64,000 nucleotides of DNA from Rhabditophanes sp. KR3021 (taxonomy: Eukaryota; Nematoda; Chromadorea; Rhabditida; Alloionematidae), in the NCBI GenBank assembly GCA_963281155.1, contig CAUJLY010000006.1, forward strand, positions 10,540,001 through 10,604,000, in the 5' to 3' direction. The position numbers and the translations under genes are program-made. The first letter of the stretch is position 1; each line of letters starts with the position of its first letter. This document shows positions 52,101 through 64,000 of the stretch, one piece after another. Below the pieces are notes generated by a model. That model made no database searches. It worked only from the letters and a program-made list of their open reading frames with translations, and was not told the origin of the DNA.

Positions 52101-53248
52101 TGTTTGGCCAAAATGTGGTACCTAATTCATCATCTTTTCGGTGTTTTCTTTTACCTAAACTCTTTTTATGTTCCTGATCATCATTAAATGGTGTCGGTAC
52201 GTATTAAAAAAGTTTCCTCTCCTCCGACTAATTAGTTATTTTAAGTTTTAGTGAACAAAATACAGGCTTTTTTGTAAGAGCAAGTCGCTATCAGCAAAAG
52301 GACAGCTTACTTGTAAGTGCCAATCAGTAGATGTCAAAAGATTGAATAAAATGTTGTCTCTTTTAACGTGTACTTCAAAACTTTTTGTGTGGCTCTTGTC
52401 ACCTATCAATCTTTAATCGTGTATATGAGGCTAATTGAAAAAATAGCAAAAAAAGCTAAGCCTGTCAAGGAGATTCCCCTTCAAATAAATGGTCTTTTTT
52501 AAAAGTACGTAGGGTCAGTCAAAGACTTTGATGTCAAAAATGTGTAAACTTCTTTTCAAGTACACAAAATAATTAATCTAATTTTGATCTTCTCACTTCA
52601 ATCAAACAATTCTCCACTAAGCAGGTGAGGGTAAAAGGTTTTTGTATTTATAATAGTAGGTTGCATTTTTAAGAAGCTTCAATATCCTATTGTAAGTAAC
52701 GGTTATTCAAGCAAGCCAAAGTAATGGTAGAGTAAATTTGTTAGCTGCGATAGAGGTAAACTTAAGCAAATTAATCAAGGTACCCTATTATTGAATTTAT
52801 GTAAACTTTGTCTCTCCTTTTTCAATCCAAATCAACCAAGACCGAAGAGAGTGGCCTAAGTTGGGTGTTCGGTAAAGTAAATATTATTATTAGGATAAAA
52901 TGACCACAAAGCCTTCTTTTTAAAAATTAAAAGGCCTTTCTTTTACTACACACCTCATTCTAATCAACCATATGCAGAGGAAAGGTAAATTGGTGTGCAA
53001 GTTACTAGAGGTATTTATTATAAGATGGTAATTTGGCGTGAAGTTGGTTTGAGATGAGGTTTCAATCTAATTGTCAGTTGGTAATGGATTTAATTTTGGT
53101 ATCTGCATACAACTTTAAACACCACGACACACATGATTTTGGCAAATGTTAAATGAATTTAAATAAAATTACCTTTTCCAATGGCAAATTGATAAGACAT
53201 TGAGTGTATGAAAAATAATAAGACGATCCATCTCTTAAACTGCTTCAT
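46139..53248 (-). CDS. syg-2: Nephrin/SYG-2-like immunoglobulin-superfamily receptor
   Basis: Exons (complement) 53248-53173, 52056-51906, 51856-51663, 49499-49304, 49256-49151 and 48973-46139 encode 1,185 residues with all phases agreeing. Exon 1 encodes a signal peptide (MKQFKRWIVLLFFIHSMSYQ). Seven Ig-type domains follow: one across exons 2-3 (EGPFLNEPDAQ to IVVL), one across exons 4-5 (PPGDASIINQP to LDVLHAP), and five in exon 6. Each of these has the Cys...Trp...D-x-G-x-Y/F-x-C pattern. Next are a fibronectin III domain (APQNLRIFTI to SPQKATTED), a transmembrane helix (~991-1015, LLVFGVGAFTLVCFIICIF) and a tail of about 170 residues ending REIIV. Architecture and the Ig-Ig-...-FN3-TM order match nephrin, Drosophila Sns/Hibris and C. 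elegans SYG-2. These are heterophilic adhesion partners of Neph/Kirre/SYG-1 in synapse-site choice and myoblast or filtration contacts. Introns 1 and 3 are unusually long (1.1 and 2.2 kb). Confidence 0.9.
49500..51662 (-). promoter_or_regulatory. Long intron 3 of the SYG-2-like gene
   Basis: This 2,163-bp intron interrupts the Ig1-Ig2 boundary, whereas other introns in the window are mostly about 40-47 bp. It holds no coding frame that I can support and no recognisable mobile element. Its size could indicate cis-regulatory elements; that is inference. Intron 1 (52057-53172, 1,116 bp) is similar. Confidence 0.4.
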
Positions 53249-56200
53249 TGTTTATAGTAAATAAATTGTAGTATGAGAATTCAGGACTCCCTGAAGGTTG
53301 TTTTAATATGAGTGAGGAATTTAGTATGAATTGACTGCCAAAAGTGGTGTGGTCCGTGTCTGAAAATATAAGCATAAAAATATGATAAAAATCAACATTT
53401 ATCCCCGATTATTATTATGCATTGGAAGAAGATGGACGATTTAAAATATATGTATAGACAATGATTCTTATAAGGGGGTTTGGCAAAGATTGATATCACA
53501 CACAAATATATAATAAATACACTAATACACTATGTTTTATTTTATATTGTTTAGGTTGTCAGGTGGGGATGTGTATGGAGCATTTTGGATGTAAGATCAC
53601 GTAAGACGATAATAATAATCAGTTAAAATATTTGAATAGAAACACTCTCATCGGTACCTATTTAAATTCGCTTTAAGTAAGCTTATGGCAGGTGGAAACA
53701 AGCTAAATATCAGGTGGTATTATAATAGGCAGCAGATACTTAATAAGGGAGTAAAAAGTATTAAGACGATTTAGTACAAATGAGCTAATCCTAAAATGGA
53801 ATCTTAGTTCAGATTAACTTTTTAAACAAACTGAGTTACTCTTTTTTGTCTTTGATTCAAAAAGTTGCATAAGAAAAAGATGATGAAAAGAGTAATGGTT
53901 GGTACAAATAAAATAGATTGATGAAGGTAGTCAATATAATACAAAATATATTTGTGGTGATTAATGGTCGTCATTAAAATTAAATACAAGCTTTCTCAAT
54001 ATGTAGCTTTGATATTTTTGTTTTAGTAGTACAAAACAAGCTTTCACGATACCATCACATATAAGAAAAATTCTACTATTAACTTTAGGTTCACATTTTC
54101 TCAATAACTTTATGATGATTGAGCTCAAAGAGGAGTGGCTATATAGTTTGGTCAAAGACTGTTGCGGATTCTGACCCCAGTGGTAGCAAGGGGTAGGTCT
54201 AGTCGAAAATTGCCCTAGTATTAGTCAAAAAATGGTTCATACATTTGTCTATATCCATTAAAATGATGGCCCGACATATTATATAATGGTCATTCAAAGC
54301 AATTAATGACAACATATAAATAATGAATCAAAAAATGTGTGCAAATAAAAAGGCATTATCTTTTTAGGTCTGATTTAGTTACCTAAAAAATAATATATTC
54401 AATTGAAAGACTCTGTTTGCACACTAATCAGACGAATCATAAAAAAATTAATGATACATATCATGAGAAGAGGATAGCGACTACTTTAGTATGAACAGAG
54501 TATAACAAATGAGGAAAATCAAATAAATTGGCATTGCATGCTAGATAGATCAGGAAGGTAAATATTTCTTGTAAGTTATAAATAATATATAATATGACCG
54601 GATATCGAAGTTGGATAATTTTTTTATTACAAATTAGGATAAATATAATAGTTATCTTTATGTGGGGGTGATACATCAATTTCATTCAACACTTTTAAAT
54701 ATTGAAAGTTCTGTGAAATGATATGTAATTGATATAATATAAATAAAAGTTAAACATCTTGATGGTCACCAAATTGTATTTTTTAGTCGTGGTTTTATAA
54801 TTAGGGGGAACGTTAATAATATTATAGATGTCAAATTGTTTAAAATTCGACAAAACATTGACAAAAAGGAACTGTCCTTTTTTGAAAGTGATATTTAAAA
54901 AATATATGTCGACGTCAATTAAATTTAAAGATGGTAAGGTACTTGGAAAATTTGTAAAAAGTAAAAAATAGTATTTGAAAGTGGTTGTCCGAGTATTTAA
55001 GAATTTGAGTGAGCGTCTAAAAGTAAGAAGTCATTTAATCGTGAACTAGTATTCAACAAAAACTCCAATATCCGAATCGACAAATTAAAAAAGAACAAAT
55101 TATTTAATTATTTTTATTGTTTCATTAAATATCAACTTTAATTTATTTAGCTGATATGACAACAAAAGAATGTCACGCAGTGGGTACTTTTATTATTGAG
55201 GTAGTAAACAATCACATTGTCCCTAACTTAGTCACTCAAAAGGTAGACAGGCAAAAACAAGACTAATTAAAAAGAAAGAAGGCGATGATCAAATTTTTTG
55301 ATACCTCTCAAAAACGAGTATATCTATTCCAATTCCCAAAAATATACATGACTTAATTAATTATTGCATTTCAAATTAAACACTCATTAAATGATTCCCT
55401 GCGCCAATTATTAAAATTGTGAGTTATTAAAAAAAGATTGTATCATATCAATAAAATAAATACTTTGCAATAGTATAAAATTATCCATAACAATTACATT
55501 CTTCGACAACATACATTTACTAAAAAGAAAAAGTATCTGTGTTATTAGTACATTATTTTGCTTTTATTATCACAAATTCAAAAAATGTACTGTCCTCACC
55601 CATTAATATCAACAAACTACTTTATTAAAGGTACTTTTATGAAGTCTTTGAAAGGTTACGTATGTTTGACACCTAATAATAACAAAAACAATTCATACCC
55701 TTCTAATTGTAGTTTCAAAAATAAAAGGTAATTCGTTTGATGATGGATGATTTAAATTTGATTTTTATATTATAACAACAATAGAAAAGTAATGTGTTAT
55801 TATAATGTCAAATTTGTACATATCATCAAATCACTCAGACTGTTGTAACTTAACTAAAGTCAATTTGTATCAATTTTGGCCTTATCATGGTGATTCATTA
55901 CAAAGAGATATAAGTATGAGGGTAATGTTTACAAAATTGTATATAATAATTCTGATACCATCCATTCAAATTATATAACAACCAATAATTACCCTAAATT
56001 GATATAAAAAACAAATTGTAATAATATGAACAGCAAATGTATTGAGATATTATAGTACCATATCGTCCAATACTGTCTTTGTTGTAGAGCATGTTAATGT
56101 AATAATTTGTAGTAAAGAGTAGCCTATAAAACAAATAAATATAAGGACCTGTTTTGATATAATGTAAAAAGTATATATTGTACACAATAACCGAGATCAT

Positions 56201-59200
56201 CACAAATAACGATAAATCTTTAAAGATAAACAGGCAATATAAGCAGTAGATGCTGCCAATTATTGGACATTATTTACTATTTGAAGTTGTCTTTAATTTT
56301 AACAAAATATAATCGAGCCAAACCTCACCCAAGTATAAAGAAGCAAAAGATAAGAGCAGGTGATTGTTCGTAGAAGGTAATAGATGACTTTATTATCAAT
56401 CTTTGGAGGTGGTAATGACAAAGTTTTAAGGTAATGGCTGAAGAGGAGGTGGTTGAAGTAGTGAAAGAGACTTCTACATCTTATAATTGAGATGTTAAGC
56501 AAAGATATATGATTATTATCGTGTAGTTATGTTTACATATAAATTCTAGCCTTATTAGTTTGGTAATAATAGATTAACCATACCAGTAAGTTGATTTAGA
56601 AGATTGCTCAACTTAAAAGCTAGACATACTTTATATAAATATTGTTATAATTGAAATAATATTAATACATAAAGATGATTTATAATAACGGAAATAGGAA
56701 AGTTAATCAAAATGCTCAATTGAAACTTACCAATAGATAATGTTATCTTATAGTAGATTGAAACTTTTTGATTGTATAGATAAAAGGAGAAATGTTTTAT
56801 AAAGCATACTATGAGTTTTAATCAAATAAAAAAGAGATGTTTAATGTTGTTGGCACGTTTTAAAAATAAAGTAGTGATTTAAGCTAATTAGCGGCAAAGA
56901 TAGGTAATAAATCATTGTTCTTGTAATGGTAAAGTTGTTAAAAAGATTGTTTATAAATCCATCACCAAAACATTGGGTATATTCAAACTAAAGTTTGATT
57001 TATTAGCTGAGGTAAATAGGAAAAAGGCAATGGTTGGGATGTTTTGATCTTACAAGATCCTATAAATCTGTATATACCACATATTACTGATTATTACTAA
57101 AAGAAGGGAAGATGGGGTCATTTTGTTAAGACAAAAAAAGACATTTAGATGAGGTGGCTTGATGGAGTTGGACCGGAAATAATTAGGATGAATATATATT
57201 TGGGGGTCCGTTAATGTACAACCGAACTGAGAACGAGTTTATCTGTTAATGATGGCAGCCTGCAATCGTGCCAGGTATAAATGAATGGCCATATATAATT
57301 AATGTTTTGTAGATGGAGGATAATTTGGTTTTAATCATAAACAAAATAATATATCAAATTGTACGTTTAATTAAAAAAAGTATCACACATGGATGGACAA
57401 ATTAAAGGTACATTTATTCAACAACAAATATATTGATATGAAGATACACATACACACTAAAACGGCCCGACATAACAATGATACAAATAATTAGAGGTTA
57501 GTATTTTGAAGAGTAACGTTAATGGTGGCATTATTGCAGCTTGTACGCCAATATAAAATATCGAAGGTTACCGGTAAGTCAATCTAAGACAAACTACTGC
57601 AGGTGGTTCACTTTGAGGATTTTTTACGAGTATAAACCATGTAATTAAAAAAGTGATTTGAATTTGAAAATTAAAAAACCAACAACTAGTTAAATGTTTC
57701 AATTGGTACATAAAATAAAAAATGAGGTCTAATTCGAAATGATTATTAGTTGTTTTGTGAATTTTGATGGCGTAATAATGGCACAGCAGTTCAAATAAAC
57801 GCACCTCGATCGTCCTTGTCTTTTACTTAACCTTTTTAATGTGCTTGTTAAAATTTATGATATGTATGGGGCATCTATTGCTTTTTTATAGGTGATGAAT
57901 AAAGATAAGGTGTTCTTGACTTTTTAATTTTTATCCCGAAACTTACCCTCTTTTAACGACACCTGATTTCAATCTTTTCTTCTTTGGAAATGCGTAATTT
58001 TGAAGGTTTTAGTTCATAAAAATAGTCATAAAAAGATCATTTCATCCACAATGTTGTTCAACTTATTAAAGTTGTTAAAATAAGTTATGTCGCTATTTTT
58101 TCTTTTGAAGTTAATTAGAAGGAAGGATGTGATCAAATTTTATGAAATGTGGTATTGGCATAATGTTGTGGATCATTTTTCATGTTATTGTCTTTCTACA
58201 ATGTGGTTCAATTGGAAGTATGCGAAGGGCATATTTATTCTTTTGATCCGATAACATTTCCTTTATAGTGATGTTTTGTGTCGCAGGTTGTAATTGCTTT
58301 GATTCTTGATGAATTTGTGCGTTCAATTACCACTTCTAATTTACCAACAATCCAATCATCTAATTTGCTAGTCCAAATCAACAGGTGCTGCTTACACATG
58401 TACCACTTTTCTAATCTTTTTCTAGCACAAATCTTAAAGTAATGGGATAAGTGTCTTTGAAGTGGTTTTTGTTTCGAACTTTTACTTTGAGATCCCCCAA
58501 TTCATAACATAAATAACCCTAATTCATGGGACCGATATGAACGATAGCTGTGAAAGCTTTTCGACTTCCACTTGTTAAGCTTTTAAGTATTAATTGGATT
58601 AAATAAACACATTACCACCAAAAGATTAATCAAAAAGGATATATTATACGCATATTTACTTATAGAATGTATCCCTTTGTGTATATATTGTTTTTGTTTA
58701 TAATCTGTTAAAAAATGCATGGGTAAAGTGTCGAAATGAAGTAATAACAAAAGTTGAAACAAGCCGCCATATTTATTTATTTAACTAATAAAATGTGTCA
58801 ACGTATGATGGTATCTGTACAAACAAGGCATTTCTTTATTCATATTATTGTGTTAAGTGTGTTATTTGATGTCGTAAACAGGTGATAAATAAAAGCCGAA
58901 TGATATGGATCAGGAACCTTTTGGATTTAAAAAATGATACGACATTTAAGGTGTAAACAAGTCAATTCGGCATCAATAATTTGAACCTTGTGATAATTGT
59001 ATCAACAGGCCACCATGTTGCCCATATGTCATGTTCTATTCATTGAAAAAGATTTTATCAATGAACAGACATTAATTCAACAAAGCGTTTGACATATTTA
59101 TTAACTTACAAACCTTGTAATTGCTTAAATTACCTACCACCACGCTGTTTTTTATACAAAAGCAATTATTGGCAAGCAAATGTTAATGACAATAGCCATC

Positions 59201-60323
59201 TATTGTGCACAAATTTGTTTATTATCCGATAAATGAAAAGAAAAAATTGATCTGTAATGATATATAGATATAAGTTATTATATATTTTAATGTGCACGGC
59301 TTGTGGCTGATTGTGAATGGCGAGGCACTGATCCAAACATAACATATTTTGACAACACACTGAATTAGTATTGTCATTAAATAAACGATCATACCCATTG
59401 ATTAGTGGCATTTAGTTAAATTTCAAGTTGTATTTAATGCCAATAAATAGTTAATTTCCTTGTAATCATAATTTATAAATAAACGGAAAGGACCAGTGTA
59501 AAAGGTGTATTTAATTTATTAGTGGCAATAAATACTTAAGCAGGATTAATAAATTTTGAAGATCAACTAATACAGTATGAAGATATCTTATTTTGAAAGA
59601 TTAAAATATTAGTTGATGTAAAAGAATTTGTTCTGTGAAGTGTGATACGTATTACTGCTATTCACAAATTCATAATAAAGATCAAATTTCATATTCAAAA
59701 ATAGTTGAAACAATAAATGTTTTGACAGTTGTTTTTGAGAAGTACTTAATATTTACACATTAAAGAAATATCGTGTTAAGCAATATTTAAGTCGCTTAGT
59801 TAGTAGTTGAAGTGGTTTTGCTGTCAATTTCAAAAACAACGTGGCAAGATATATGTTTATGTATCTTTTTTTAATTAAAACCTTTTCATAAATGTGTTCA
59901 AAAGTTTGTTCACCCAATTATTTCAATGGAGTGCAAAGTAAATTAAATAAGTGCTTAGTAAAAACTGGTAATTAGGATTTGTCTTAAATGTGCTGAAGAA
60001 TGCACCAATAATAGTTATTTTTTATGTTCAATATTATAAAGTACCGTTTTGAAAATGTATAATGAAAACACTAATTGACAATAACTTTTAGTAAAGTGGA
60101 GAGCACTAAATATTATAATTGTGTGTATTCTCTTTAATTATTAATATTGAAGGGACTTTATAAACAAATGGACTTTATTGCTTTTAAATAAATGCACTTG
60201 ATCTTGTTGATAAGATTATTAATTGAAAACAATTTAATATGTTTCCGATTAAGTAAATGTTTTGATATTACAATGAGAGAGTGACTATTTAATTTCTTAT
60301 ATATTCAAAGTCACCACATCGAG
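53249..60323. other. Gene-poor region of about 7 kb
   Basis: No supportable gene was found on either strand. The longest open frames (54461-54685, 55994-56203, 57568-57804, 59166-59411; all minus) are 70-80 codons with tyrosine, isoleucine and phenylalanine-rich low-complexity products, as expected by chance in AT-rich DNA. Part of it must be the promoter of the SYG-2-like gene. No tandem array, transposase fragment or tRNA was recognised by eye. Confidence 0.5.
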
Positions 60324-61448
60324 ATGAATGAAAGAGCCCAGAAGACGTATTTGAAAGTCGAGTTACCGCAGCTCCTGAAATTACACATTACCCGTTGCAG
60401 GATCATTGAGCAAATTGATACATATCAGCGATGCAATACCTTTCCTGTCATTAAAAGACTTGATGCAATAGAAAATGAACTATTGCAACAGAATTGTGGA
60501 TTTATACCAGGATTGGCTATAGATCCTAATTCTACTGATCCTTTCCAAGGTGGTTATCCAGAATATGGAATTAGTAATTCTTTTAGTAAAGTACCGGCTG
60601 CCTTTATACCACGGGTTGTTTCTTTTGGAGGTGACTAGTATGTCTTAATTTGATTGATGAGTAATTACTTATATATTTTAGCGGAAATACATGTACAGGG
60701 GCTATAATTTCAGAATGGCATATATTAACAACGGCACATTGCATCTTTGATTATTATACAAATGATAGATCTTGCGATGAAAAGGTGTCTTTAAGATATA
60801 ATACCCTTTCTAGAGTTTATTACTCAGGAAGTTGTTTGGATCCATCTAGAGTAGGACGTGGCGATCGCAATGTAAAAACAAATAAAATTAAAAGATCGCA
60901 GTACCTCGGTTGTATCATGCTAATAGTTGTATTTTGGCAAACGACATGGCTATTGTCGAGGTTGAAACAAAGTTTGAGTTTAATGAGTTTGTCCAACCAC
61001 TTTGTATTATTTCTTTTGGATATAGACAAATTGACTTAGAAACTCCTTCTGGATATTTACGCTCAACATCATTTCACCTTCGTGATACAAATCATGCAAA
61101 CCCACCAGGAGGATTATTTTGTATGCAAAGCAAAATGGAAACAAACGGAAAATATACATCTGTTTGTAAAAGAGATTCTGGCGGTGGAGATTTTATTAAT
61201 CACCCTGCTTATCACTCTCAATACAATTCAAGGCAAATGTTGATAGGAGTTCATAGTTTTGGGGGTTGATGTGAAGGCAAAGATGGCAATGCTCCCTTAA
61301 AAAATCTCCAGCACACTATTCAACAAAAGTCAATGAACATACCACTGATATTTGCTCCTTATCTGGCATTTGTCCACTTGATTTTGCCTTCCCCAAACAT
61401 TACCAACTGATGGTGGTAATAATTAGGAAGAACGTTAAATACACATAA
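60324..61448 (+). pseudogene. Trypsin-like serine protease, frameshifted and interrupted
   Basis: Exon 60324-60637 splices in phase (44-bp intron) to 60682. The product shows a chymotrypsin-fold protease: TTAHC with the catalytic His, ANDMAIVEV with the catalytic Asp, and CKRDSGGGD with the catalytic Ser. A terminal CSLSGICPLD segment resembles nematode proteases. The reading frame is broken three times. A -1 shift falls in the A-run near 60890-60893, between ...KTNKIK and IAVPRLYH. An in-frame TGA at 61267-61269 sits between HSFGG and CEGKDG, next to the usual S1-pocket Cys. Another -1 shift falls in the A-run at 61299-61304, between GNAP and SPAHYSTK. The N-terminus lacks a signal peptide. 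Together these point to a pseudogene; homopolymer errors in the assembly could explain the two shifts but not the TGA or the missing signal. Confidence 0.7.
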
Positions 61449-62279
61449 GCTGATTCAAATACTCTTTTGTTTATTGCTTCATAATAAAACATTTCATTTA
61501 TTAATTTATGCGAGACTGTTGTGCCATCAAATCTGCTATATTCTTGTAAATATTTCTTACTCACAATCTTCATATTTTATTGTATTGAGTTGATCTATAT
61601 GTTTATTTCACTATATAAGATGTTACGTTCTAGTAAAATCAGACATTCTTAATTTGTGAATAAAGCGCTCCTTGCTTACGTCTCGTCTTTCACTTGTCCC
61701 CTTTGCCAAGTTATTCTTGATATTCTCTTGTGCTCCCTATACAAGGAATTTACTCAAATCAATATGTAACTTTTAAAAAGAGTATTAAAGATTGCCACTT
61801 GCTTGACCTATATATACTTCCTCGAAAGGACTGCAGTCGATAAATGATTGAGGAAATCAAGCTTGCCAACCAACATGTGTATAAGGTCTTTGTGTGTAAA
61901 GTAGGCACACTTTTTGAAAGCATCTTTTTTGGAATTACCCACATAATTTATTGGGATGAACGTAGTAGTAAAGGGTCAGTAGATCATAAACTGTCGCCCC
62001 ACAAATACAAGACCCATTTGGCAATGTATTTAAGTATTATATAAAATTGAAAGCTACCATCAACAATAAAAGGTTCTGTTTGATTTTACCGCTTGATATG
62101 TGCATATATTACGATATTATAAAAGAAATTTATTAAATGAATACTTCTTTGTCCTGGTCGCATTGTTTAAAATTATTTATTAGATATTTATATTGGACAT
62201 TCATATTATTTTTATATACTTTATCATATGTACTATATTTTAATTTGTATTATTTCAGTATTTATATTACTTACCACAA
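61449..62279. promoter_or_regulatory. Upstream region of the caspase gene
   Basis: About 830 bp, AT-rich. A TATTTCAG at 62251-62258, 22 bp before the ATG, is a candidate spliced-leader or 5'-intron acceptor. Nothing else is recognisable. Confidence 0.4.
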
Positions 62280-63756
62280 ATGTCAGTAGATAAGTCTATG
62301 ACGAAAGAGAGAAGAAACCTACTTGAAACATGTTTCGACCATTTTTATAAAATTTCAGACTTTGAAAAAGTGTGTGAGATATTAAACGACAAAAGAATAC
62401 TAAGTTGCCATGATCTGGATAGTATAAAAACAAAAGACTCTAAAAACGAGAAATTACTTAAATTTCTCCAGTTATTAAAGACAAAAGGAAACAATGCGTA
62501 TGAGGAATTCTACAATATTTTGATATATCTAGATTATTATGATATAGCAAGAATGTTAGAACGTTTAATTAGTAATCCTCAAAGTGGCCAAATCATTCAT
62601 TCAAACATACACAAACCCTTCAATTTTAAATGCCCAAACGACGTCATCAACAAAGAAGATGCTGCATTTGACAACATTAAGATGATTCCATGCCAATCAG
62701 CAAATGCTTACGACCTTGACTATTACAAATCCGATATGAATGGAATTTATCCCAATTTTACATCACCACGAGGCCTTGCCCTTATCATCAACAATCACAG
62801 ATTTAAGTCCATGAGTGACAGAACAGGAACTGACGTTGACAAAGAAAATTTGAGAATATTATTTAGAAAGTTAGATTACAAAACTGTAGAATATACTGAT
62901 TTGACAGGCCAGGTACATTTTTTAGTATAAAAAGTTAATGTTGTTGTGTTGTAGGAAATGCTTTCTACTATCAAAGGATTTGGTCGTTTAGAAGAACATA
63001 AGACATATCACAGTACAATTGTTTGTGTGTTGACGCATGGAGACAACAATGCATTGGTTGGTGTTGATGATAACAAAGTTGATGTCAATGAATTTATAGC
63101 AACCTTAAATAATGGAAATTGCCCAAATCTAAGTCAAAAACCAAAGTTGTTTTTTATTCAAGCGTGTCGTGGAGGTAAGATTTAAATAAAAAATAAAGTA
63201 CTCAATTTGGGTTTGGGTGAGTGGGTATAATTGAAAAGAGTTAATCGTATTCTATTTGTTTACTCTAAAAAATGTAACCTTTTTAGGAGAATATGACCAT
63301 GGAGTATATTCTAATAATGTGTGTGAGTCTAACGAAGTCGACAGGTTTACCATTTTCGGTAACTCAAAAAAATCAAGCAAAGAAAATAGCAAAGAAAAAA
63401 GTGGTGGGATTAGGATTAATAAAGTAGTACGGAATTTTAAAGTTGGTCACTCCAAAATTCCTGTTGAAGCTGATATATTCGTAGCATATTCAACACCATA
63501 TGGATATGTTTCTTGGAGAAATCAAACACGCGGAAGTTGGTTTATTCAAAAAATTTATCAGATCTTTCATGAGAATGCACATAAATGTGATATTAATGCT
63601 TTGTTAACAAAAGTTAAATGTGAAGTAACTAAAATTGAGGGGGCAGATGCAAGGCGATCAGTTCAAATTCCAGAAACTGTGTCCCGACTTACCAAGAACT
63701 TCTACTTCTTTCCTGGAGTTAAAATCAACAAAACAATCTTAAATACTTATTGCTAA
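62280..63756 (+). CDS. ced-3: CARD-containing caspase, CED-3 type
   Basis: Exons 62280-62912, 62955-63174 and 63287-63756 give 440 residues; phases agree (introns 42 and 112 bp). Residues ~8-100 form a helical CARD (ETCFDHFYKISDFEKVCEIL to YYDIARMLERLI), used for recruitment to a CED-4/Apaf-1-type platform. The p20 domain begins near SPRGLALIINNHRF. It contains the catalytic His239 in LTHGD and Cys282 in IQACRGG. A basic, Ser/Lys-rich linker with candidate aspartate cleavage sites (NEVD, VEAD) leads to the p10 domain. That domain has the substrate-pocket YVSWRNQTRGSWFIQ, nearly identical in pattern to CED-3. The C-terminus is LTKNFYFFPGV plus a short tail. All key residues are present, so it should be an active initiator/effector apoptotic protease. 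It is slightly shorter than C. elegans CED-3 (503 residues), mainly through a shorter CARD-p20 linker. Orthology to CED-3 rather than a paralogue is inferred. Confidence 0.93.
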
Positions 63757-63835
63757 TTAAAATGGAATAATAACACATTTGTGGACTTAATTACATAAAC
63801 AAAATCTGAGTAATTTATTTTGGCTTATTCTGTGA

Positions 63836-63841
63836 AATAAA
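63836..63841 (+). terminator. Poly(A) signal of the caspase gene
   Basis: AATAAA lies 80 bp after the TAA stop. The rest of the window to 64000 is AT-rich and contains no supportable feature. Confidence 0.5.
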
Positions 63842-64000
63842 CAACCATATAGAATGTCTTGCATTAAAGTATATTTATAATTTGGAAAAATTTAAAACCA
63901 TTTAGAACGTCAATCATTTAAAAAGCTGCAAATAAAAATACAAATAATTATGATCCTTTGAAATTTAAAGTTCGGTCAAAGTTGGATTGGTATATTATGT

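Noticed and set aside
59166..59411. 81-codon minus-strand frame in the gene-poor region
   Set aside because: Length is within chance expectation for AT-rich DNA, and no flanking exon or motif supports it.
60872..60894. 23-bp GT...AG segment that would repair the first frameshift in the protease
   Set aside because: Far shorter than any other intron here (39 bp or more), it deletes plausible coding residues, and it leaves the TGA and the second shift unexplained.
1..64000. tRNA, rRNA, CRISPR, prophage or bacterial operon content
   Set aside because: No cloverleaf-consistent T-loop (GGTTCGA-type) was found outside coding sequence, and no spaced direct repeats or Shine-Dalgarno operons. The window is eukaryotic with spliceosomal introns throughout.

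Overview
The window looks like an AT-rich (by eye roughly two-thirds A+T) metazoan genome, most likely a nematode. The evidence is a mix of features. Most introns are about 39-47 bp, with GTAAGT/GTATGT donors and acceptors such as TTTTAG, TTTCAG and TTTAAG. One acceptor sits a single base before a start codon, as expected for spliced-leader trans-splicing. The gene content also fits: a giant atypical copine-domain protein of the nematode CPNA type, a CED-3-type CARD caspase, a nephrin/SYG-2-type receptor, Shc, TRAM, Pax2/5/8 and an Su(var)3-9-type methyltransferase. No species is assigned.

Layout from left to right. 2-1549 (+) is the 3' end of a leucine-rich-repeat-like protein. 1895-4798 (-) is an unrecognised 655-residue protein whose start faces the methyltransferase gene. 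5336-6880 (+) encodes a chromodomain + SET histone H3K9 methyltransferase. 8147-9823 (+) encodes a PTB + SH2 Shc adaptor in five exons. 11236-12449 (-) encodes a Pax2/5/8 paired-domain factor. 14003-35420 (-) is a single gene for a protein of about 7,020 residues. One of its exons is 14,051 bp long, is built from tandem repeats, and leads into a C-terminal copine (vWA-like) domain. 38013-38414 (-) encodes a 104-residue single-span membrane protein. 40652-41983 (-) encodes TRAM. 44899-45736 (+) encodes an orphan four-span membrane protein. 46139-53248 (-) encodes a nephrin/SYG-2-like receptor (signal peptide, seven Ig domains, FN3, TM, about 170-residue tail). 53249-60323 is about 7 kb with no supportable gene. 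60324-61448 (+) is a decayed trypsin-like protease. 62280-63756 (+) encodes a complete CARD caspase.

The genes are not an operon or one pathway. They are single-copy-style developmental, signalling and structural genes, each with its own promoter region. The most striking object is the giant copine-domain gene. Measured from the sequence, its large exon shows a periodicity of about 120 residues in the C-terminal half. In the N-terminal half this becomes a higher-order period of about 238 residues. The protein carries an N-terminal cysteine cluster at one end and the copine domain at the other, so it looks like a very long molecular spacer or scaffold, probably of integrin adhesion or muscle attachment sites if it behaves like studied CPNA proteins.

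Exon boundaries were chosen by hand from splice consensus, phase agreement and protein continuity. Every multi-exon model below has agreeing phases. No rRNA, tRNA, CRISPR array or intact transposon was recognised.
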